The notes under the pieces are model-generated. The model saw only the letters and a program-made list of their open reading frames with translations. It made no database searches and was not told the DNA's origin. From the NCBI GenBank assembly GCA_032622095.1, contig CP136061.1:197828935-197892934 (forward strand): a DNA stretch of 64,000 nt, written 5' to 3'. The stretch's first letter is position 1; every line of letters starts with the position of its first letter. Made by a program: the position numbers and the translations under genes. The DNA comes from Siphonodentalium dalli (taxonomy: Eukaryota > Mollusca > Scaphopoda > Gadilida > Siphonodentaliidae). This document shows, piece by piece, positions 58,869 through 64,000 of this stretch.

Positions 58869-59159
58869 TAGCATGTCCATAATAATTCTGATGTTGTCTT
58901 CAAAATTTAATGGTAACCGACAATATCTATAACCTTGGTCGACCATTTACCACTGACGGATTGCACAACATTCCAGTCTATAAATCTTTGAACATTCCAA
59001 TACTATTCCAGCATAAGAAGCTGTGAGGAATTGTGGTCATAAGCAATTAGCAAGTGGAACTTGTGGTGATGACGTACCAAACATGAGCAAGCAGACTGTT
59101 GTCCATGTAAAGCGATACTGATCAAACTCTCAACATAAACACATCCACATATATGTGAG

Positions 59160-59280
59160 AGGGGGTACACATAAGTGAGTCAGCACTTGTCCTCCAATCC
59201 CATTGTCTGTATGAAAAAAAAATGTATGTGTTATATATCATGTGTTATAAAAATTAGACAAATAAATATGTTTAAACTGA
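59160..59280 (+). repeat. LINE 3' untranslated end
   Basis: ACTTGTCCTCCAATCCC is followed by an A-rich stretch and ATAAATATGTTTAAA at about 59260-59275. Confidence 0.6.
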
Positions 59281-59424
59281 CACATCCAAACACTTACATT
59301 GCATAACTCGGTGGAGTCGGTGCTTCATGTCATGGAATTAGGTATCACCCCCAAGGATAATAATGCAAATTTCAGATCGTCGTGTCATTGATATACCTTG
59401 TAGAGTTCGCGCTGCCGCTTGCCA

Positions 59425-59970
59425 TATTTGCCAATGGCAAAAATAATTCACATTTGGCAAAAATATTTTCATTTGGCAAAAGTTTTGGCAAGTCAATTTT
59501 TAATTCCTCATTAAAGTTGAAAAAATATCGTCAATTAATTCCATTCTTTTAGGAAACTATTACAATAAAATTATATTTATATGGTTTCGGAAAGGTTAAC
59601 ACCTCCATTAAGATGCAGTTAATCTGATTTGCATTAATATCGTTGGGTGGAGGGATTACCAGTATTTAGTGTGATGTGGTGTTTACATAGCTAATCCTCT
59701 TGTGATGTTCCCTTCTGATGAAGCAACTCTTCTATCGTTTTATTGTTCGGTGATTGCTGTATTGTTGTATGTTAAACCACAATAGAGATGCGAGTATAAT
59801 TATTAACTAACTTCTTTCCTAACGATATCAAACATTCAAACCGTGAGTGTCGAAACATAAAACTCAATAAAGGTTGCAGAAAATGATACTATCAGGGATA
59901 TCATTTGGCAAATTCTATTAGTATTTGGCAAAAAATATTTTCATTTGGCAAATTATTTGGCAAAACTAAA
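59425..59970. repeat. Two clusters of ATTTGGCAAA repeats
   Basis: The 9-10 base word (A)TTTGGCAAA or close variants occurs about five times at 59428-59495 and about five times at 59905-59970, with CATTTGGCAAAAATATTTTC-like order kept in both. It looks like the two worn ends of one repeat element of about 560 bp in direct orientation. Confidence 0.55.
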
Positions 59971-59989
59971 TTTTGATCCAGCGCGGACC

Positions 59990-60574
59990 CGTTGTAGTTG
60001 TAGTTGCTATGGCTGTCTCGCTTTCAAGGAATGCGCTATGCTCCTGTGATATGTGATCTACGCTTATGGAAAGTTTTTTGGCCTTTGGAGTCTGATCGAA
60101 TTGTTGATTTTAATGTTCTTTGTCAACCGAGTATTGATATACATGATATGTTGAATGCGTGCCACATGTGTTTTCAACTTATTATGTGGTCAAGCTTCGT
60201 TTGTTGAACGATTTAATCAGCTTTGCTGTTACCTTTTCGTGACAAAACATGTTCCTAAAATCAAGCATATCTTATCTATACCGACTTGGCGCATGTCGCA
60301 AGTTCAATACGGAAGCACAATCCGATATCGATACAATATGATCGGGTGAGACGAAACGGGTTCAGTCCCCACAACTACAATTCGTATATAGGTGCCACCA
60401 TGCAGACTTGATTACAGAGGTGGATCCGCTGACTCGGACTGTGGGGATACTACGGGTTAAAGTGCATTTGTAAATCTGAAGTACTAGATTGAAGATATCC
60501 AGATGTATTCCACCCCAAAACATGTATGTGTTTCTGATGCGATTGATGTTTTCACAAAAGAAATCTTACATGAA
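59990..60574. other. No supported gene
   Basis: The plus-strand frame 60004-60207 has no domain or splice context. Confidence 0.35.
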
Positions 60575-61039
60575 TTAAAGATGCATAATCCGAAATAACG
60601 GTCCCAAATTACTATTTCTTTGGCTTCGGGGGGGGGGGGCATATTCGATTCAAGTCGAAGATCCCACCCTTCAAAGCTCAGAGTGGTCAGATATCGATTT
60701 TAGAAATTTGTTATTTCTCGAAATCTGTAATTATTTGTGGCCCAGAAAAGAGTTATCAATTCGGAGGAGACAAAATTACGGATGAAGATAGATAACTTTG
60801 AAGTCAAGTGGTAATACGACCAAATTTCGTGATACTCAAGTGATAATACGGCCATATTTCGTTGAACAACATGTTGATAAATAACACGTTTTGGGAAATT
60901 TTATACCATAGTTGACAACGGTTAGCATTATTTTTTTGTAATGAATCGATTCTGATAACAAAAGCGTATTTGGAAGAAATGTGGTTCTTGTTGTAACTTG
61001 ATGATACGGAGACCGTCTGATCGGATTGAGTACCTTTAA
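60575..61039. mobile_element. MITE family M1, copy 3 (465 bp)
   Basis: TTAA at 60575-60578 and 61036-61039. The right end GGATTGAGTACCTTTAA and left-arm words (AATTACTATTTCTTTGGCTT, CAGATATCGATTTTAGAAAT) match 17891-18379. The left terminus is altered (AAGATGCATAATCCG). A 12-G run is at 60628-60639. Confidence 0.82.
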
Positions 61040-61064
61040 CTACATGTAAATATGCATGAACGGA

Positions 61065-61349
61065 TCTATTATACTGGTAACTCGAGTAATGGAATTGCTC
61101 GACATAGGTCTGAAATAGGAGCCAATATCTGAACAAATTGTGCTTTTTGGGATCATATAGTTTGTTCACGCATTGGCCGTTGGCACCATTATAATAGAAA
61201 TGTTCCAGAAAAAGAAGGTTGTATATGTGATAAATACACCAGGTGCAAGTGTTAGTCTGTAAACTCTGTACATTACATATAGGAATCGCCAAGATAAGAA
61301 GATTTGCCAATCCAATCATAACGGCTCCCTGGGAAATTAAGACGTTCAC
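61065..61349 (-). other. Possible degenerate Kunitz-like exon
   Basis: The minus-strand frame from an ATG at 61349 begins with a hydrophobic, signal-peptide-like stretch (GLANLLILAIPICNVQS) followed by CTWC and HFYYNGANGQCVNKLYDP then KKHNLF. The segment FYYN.....GQC..xxY....K.N.F aligns with the core of BPTI/Kunitz domains (YFYN....GLC..FVY....K.NNF). However, the second and last cysteines are not where they should be and the frame later runs into the neighbouring MITE. It is either a decayed Kunitz gene or coincidence. Confidence 0.3.
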
Positions 61350-62798
61350 TCTTCTTATACGAATTTACATTCTAACAATTAACAACTCAATGATGCTAAA
61401 TTTATATGGTGCTAAGAATTATGATATACTGCCATGTTAAAGATACACAAACCGATTCGATGGTCCCCTTATCATCAGATTCCAACAACAGCAACATATC
61501 TTCAAAAGACTCCCTATCAGAATCGATTAATTATAACAACTATAATGCTAACCACTGTCATCTCTAGTACAAACTTTCTACACGGAAACGCCTAGTCGGT
61601 TTCCGATCTTGTATCCTGCATGGCAACACTTGTATCCTGGATGACAATTGGCATGAATTATTCCAATTATTTTTCATACTATTGGGCTGAAACATCTATG
61701 ACAATGCAGAAAACACTAAATAAAATCTGTTCCATTTCGCACACAAATTTAACCGTTGACGTCAGTCCCGATGATGATGCACCACGGCGTCAATTGTGCG
61801 GTGCGTTATCATACGAACAACACAGTTATCATAAAATACTACTTTTTTGTCGATAGTATGTTGTGAGAAATGTTAGATAAACTGGTTATGACCACTTTTT
61901 GTGTTTCCGATGTACATGTAGTTATTCAAGTTTCGCTACCTTCTCTGGTCAGCATATCGTCTCGTCCTGACATATCGACGGTATACGGCCCAGAGAAGGT
62001 AGCTATAGTCTTGTATACAAATCTCGGAAACCTTTATGTATTATCTGACAATTATATTATTATTATAGCTGAAAACCCTGATCAAAACGTCAATTTTTCA
62101 TTTTTTTTCAATTTTCAAGATAAAAAGTGACCCAAACATTCATGAAAAATCAATGTCTATTTGGTGTACTGTGGACTCCAAGGAACAATACAAAGCCCAA
62201 AAAAAAAGCAAAAAAAAAACCATCCATGCACTGGCGATAGAATATGCAATTTAATCAAGTTTAACAACAATTTTTTATGTAGCTGTATTGTCATTGTAAC
62301 TAAACCGTAACCAATTATGCACAAATACTCACATGCACAATCATAGAGGAAACCATATTAAAACCAAAACACAGCAGACTAATATCTTCGTTTCCATTAC
62401 CGCGATCAGCCGGATTTAATCTTTTACAACACATTAAATCCACTGAATGCACCATGACCAGGAAGTTCGTGTGCACGTAGGAGATGCATTCGCCACCATC
62501 TGCGCTCCAAATTACAGCGAATTATCAAGTTAAGTCACTTTGTGATTTGATGCACAAATTCTTACTTAGGTATTGCTAACATTACATTTGGTAACGCTCC
62601 CTTTCGTCAAATGTTCTCCAGCTCTGATGATCACAATAGACAGAGAAACACGTGAAATATTTTCAAATGTGTATTCAGGGTTCCATAAATCTACCCGATC
62701 TAAGTTAACAGGGTGTTAACAGGGTGTTCTATTCGTTCTACCGATGAAAATGTTTGAAACAAATTTGACATAGGAATACAACAAATGTCATTTTCATA
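61350..62798. other. No supported gene; hairpin at 61935-62003
   Basis: 14-bp arms GCTACCTTCTCTGG / CCAGAGAAGGTAGC are separated by 41 bases. A-rich tract at 62199-62220. No exon recognised. Confidence 0.45.
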
Positions 62799-63019
62799 TT
62801 AACCCTTTCATGACGGGAGCTGCGCTGGTGCAGCATTAAATATCATAGGGAGCCTAGCATATATAAGAGAATATACTGGCTTGCAAGGTCAAGGCAAATA
62901 CATGTATTAGCTTATATATGCGAGGCTCCATATGGGAAGCTCGCCATTAATTATAAGAGAATGCATTGGCACAGTGTTTTCATAAAAATATCAGGAAGCT
63001 CCAGTCATGGAAGGGTTGA
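62799..63019. mobile_element. piggyBac-like MITE (about 220 bp)
   Basis: The left edge is TTAACCCTTTCATGACGGGA and the right edge reads, on the minus strand, TTCAACCCTTCCATGACTGG. Inner inverted words are AGCATATATAAGAGAAT and GAGGCTCC. A further, separate end of the same family faces left at 63735-63784 (GCACCAGCGCGGCTCCCGTTATGAAAATGTTAA in pieces). Confidence 0.65.
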
Positions 63020-63119
63020 ATAGTGAACACAATTAGTTTTGGAATTCCGTTAACACACGAACGGTGTATGAAATTAATGGATAGAAAATATCTGACAACT
63101 CACAAGCTAGTTCTAATAA

Positions 63120-63362
63120 ATTCAGGAAACCCACCTTATGCAATTTACCTACAAACCTGTTTTGGCACCTCCCATTCCAACCACCTTACACGCGCAACTT
63201 CTTGTACATATGTTAAGCTTGCATAATCTTATTTTCTCCTCCGCCACCTTGTTTAAGTATGCATACAATTATTGTCAGCCGGGAGCGGGGCAATTAAATT
63301 TTATAACTTGTCCCCAACCCCCTTTGTATCATGCTTAATTTACAAATAAAATATGTTTAAAG
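63120..63362 (+). repeat. LINE 3' untranslated end
   Basis: ATAACTTGTCCCCAACCCCC then AATAAAATATGTTTAAAG at 63345-63362. Same family as 45731. Confidence 0.6.
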
Positions 63363-64000
63363 CAAATCTTACAAGATGTAAGAGTGTTGTATGTGGCACA
63401 TTAGATATAGGGTATTTTTTCCTAACAAGTTTGATATAGATTCCTTGGTATAAATAATATATATGAATCGAGGACCCTATCAGGAATAACTCATGTGAAT
63501 ACAAAACGATGTTATATGATTTATTGTTCTCATATAATACATAACTACGAACGGGCAGATATTTTAGAACAGAGATATCAGGCGATCTCGCATACATAAC
63601 CAGCTTGGGGTCACTCGACCAACATACCATGCAAGTTCCATGCTTTATAAAAAGAAATGTTGTTGTCGTAATTGTGTCGTATATATGTATTTGTATTTGG
63701 GAGACTCGCATATATAAGAGAATGCACTGGCACAGGATCCTTAATGCCGCACCAGCGCGGCTCCCGTTATGAAAATGTTAAGCCTACTTTATATTGATGT
63801 TTGGTGCACATGTATATATCGACATAAATGTATATTATTCCTCTTTTAATTTTTCGATTTGTTACATTCCGAGGATGGAAGGTAGATCAATAATTATATG
63901 CAATACTTATAAAGCCCGCAATTAGGGCCAACATACGCAATCCGATTTTCTGACGTCGCCAATAGTTATTGAGATAACCGACCCTGCGAAATTTTGAGTG
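63363..64000. other. No supported gene; possible worn M3 MITE and M-end
   Basis: 63430-63500 (ATATATGAATCGAGGACCCTATCAGGAA) loosely matches the M3 MITE interior. An isolated inverted end of the 62799 family lies at 63735-63784. Nothing coding recognised to the end of the window. Confidence 0.35.

Noticed and set aside
60804-61039. C-terminal part of a 181-codon minus-strand frame
   Set aside because: It lies wholly inside the M1 MITE, so only the portion upstream of 61065 could be of interest.

Overview
This is an AT-rich, repeat-dense, intron-bearing eukaryotic sequence with one 100-base assembly gap (3293-3392). No bacterial gene organisation is visible: there are no operons, ribosome-binding sites or long contiguous ORFs. 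The content fits a marine spiralian, most likely a mollusc. The reasons are Helitrons with internal AGGTCA-type repeats, CR1/L2-like LINE remnants, many small inverted-repeat DNA transposons, and exons of modular receptor-like proteins. The species assignment is an inference.

Genes. The best-supported host gene lies on the minus strand at 47.1-53.2 kb. Three exons join with matching splice phases and give a Ser/Thr-rich stalk (53101-53208), one transmembrane helix (49802-49880), and a 242-residue cytoplasmic tail (47609-48338) with an RKRR stop-transfer motif and 17 tyrosines in its last 227 residues. The ectodomain exons are not identified in the window. A second minus-strand gene or gene fragment is suggested at the left. 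It has a clear thrombospondin type 1 exon (8219-8386), a possible galactose-binding-like exon beside it (8614-8790), and weaker candidates at 3067-3250 and 1282-1500. Part of this locus, about 570 bp at 8.8-9.4 kb, is duplicated at 11.16-11.73 kb. A broken multi-frame ORF of unknown identity lies at 5066-5929.

Mobile DNA. Helitron-like elements (5'-TC, 3' hairpin then CTAG, inserted at A|T) dominate. A roughly 6 kb block at 15.96-21.91 kb holds three plus-strand and four minus-strand copies, mostly abutting without a base between them. A second run of three head-to-tail copies lies at 50.42-51.57 kb, inside an intron of the receptor gene. Single or partial copies lie at 3.4-3.9, 9.4-9.8, 14.8-16.0, 41.87-42.44 and 42.44-42.87 kb. 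One Helitron family carries repeated TCAAGGTCA (NR5A/ERR-like) words. Another carries repeated TGCGCATGCGCG (NRF-1-like) words.

Other elements are several families of TTAA-flanked MITEs, a Harbinger-like MITE (55672-56076), a hAT-like MITE with a perfect 8-bp target duplication (56251-56344), an 873-bp TA-flanked inverted-repeat element (57996-58868), a gag-like retroelement fragment (22245-22925), and LINE 3' ends at about 26.5, 30.4, 36.6, 45.7-47.0, 51.6, 52.1-52.9, 59.2 and 63.3 kb. Locally diverged tandem repeats occur at 4.26-4.92, 11.9-12.4, 28.6-29.2, 34.8-35.9 and 41.3-41.65 kb. The remaining stretches show no gene that can be supported by eye.
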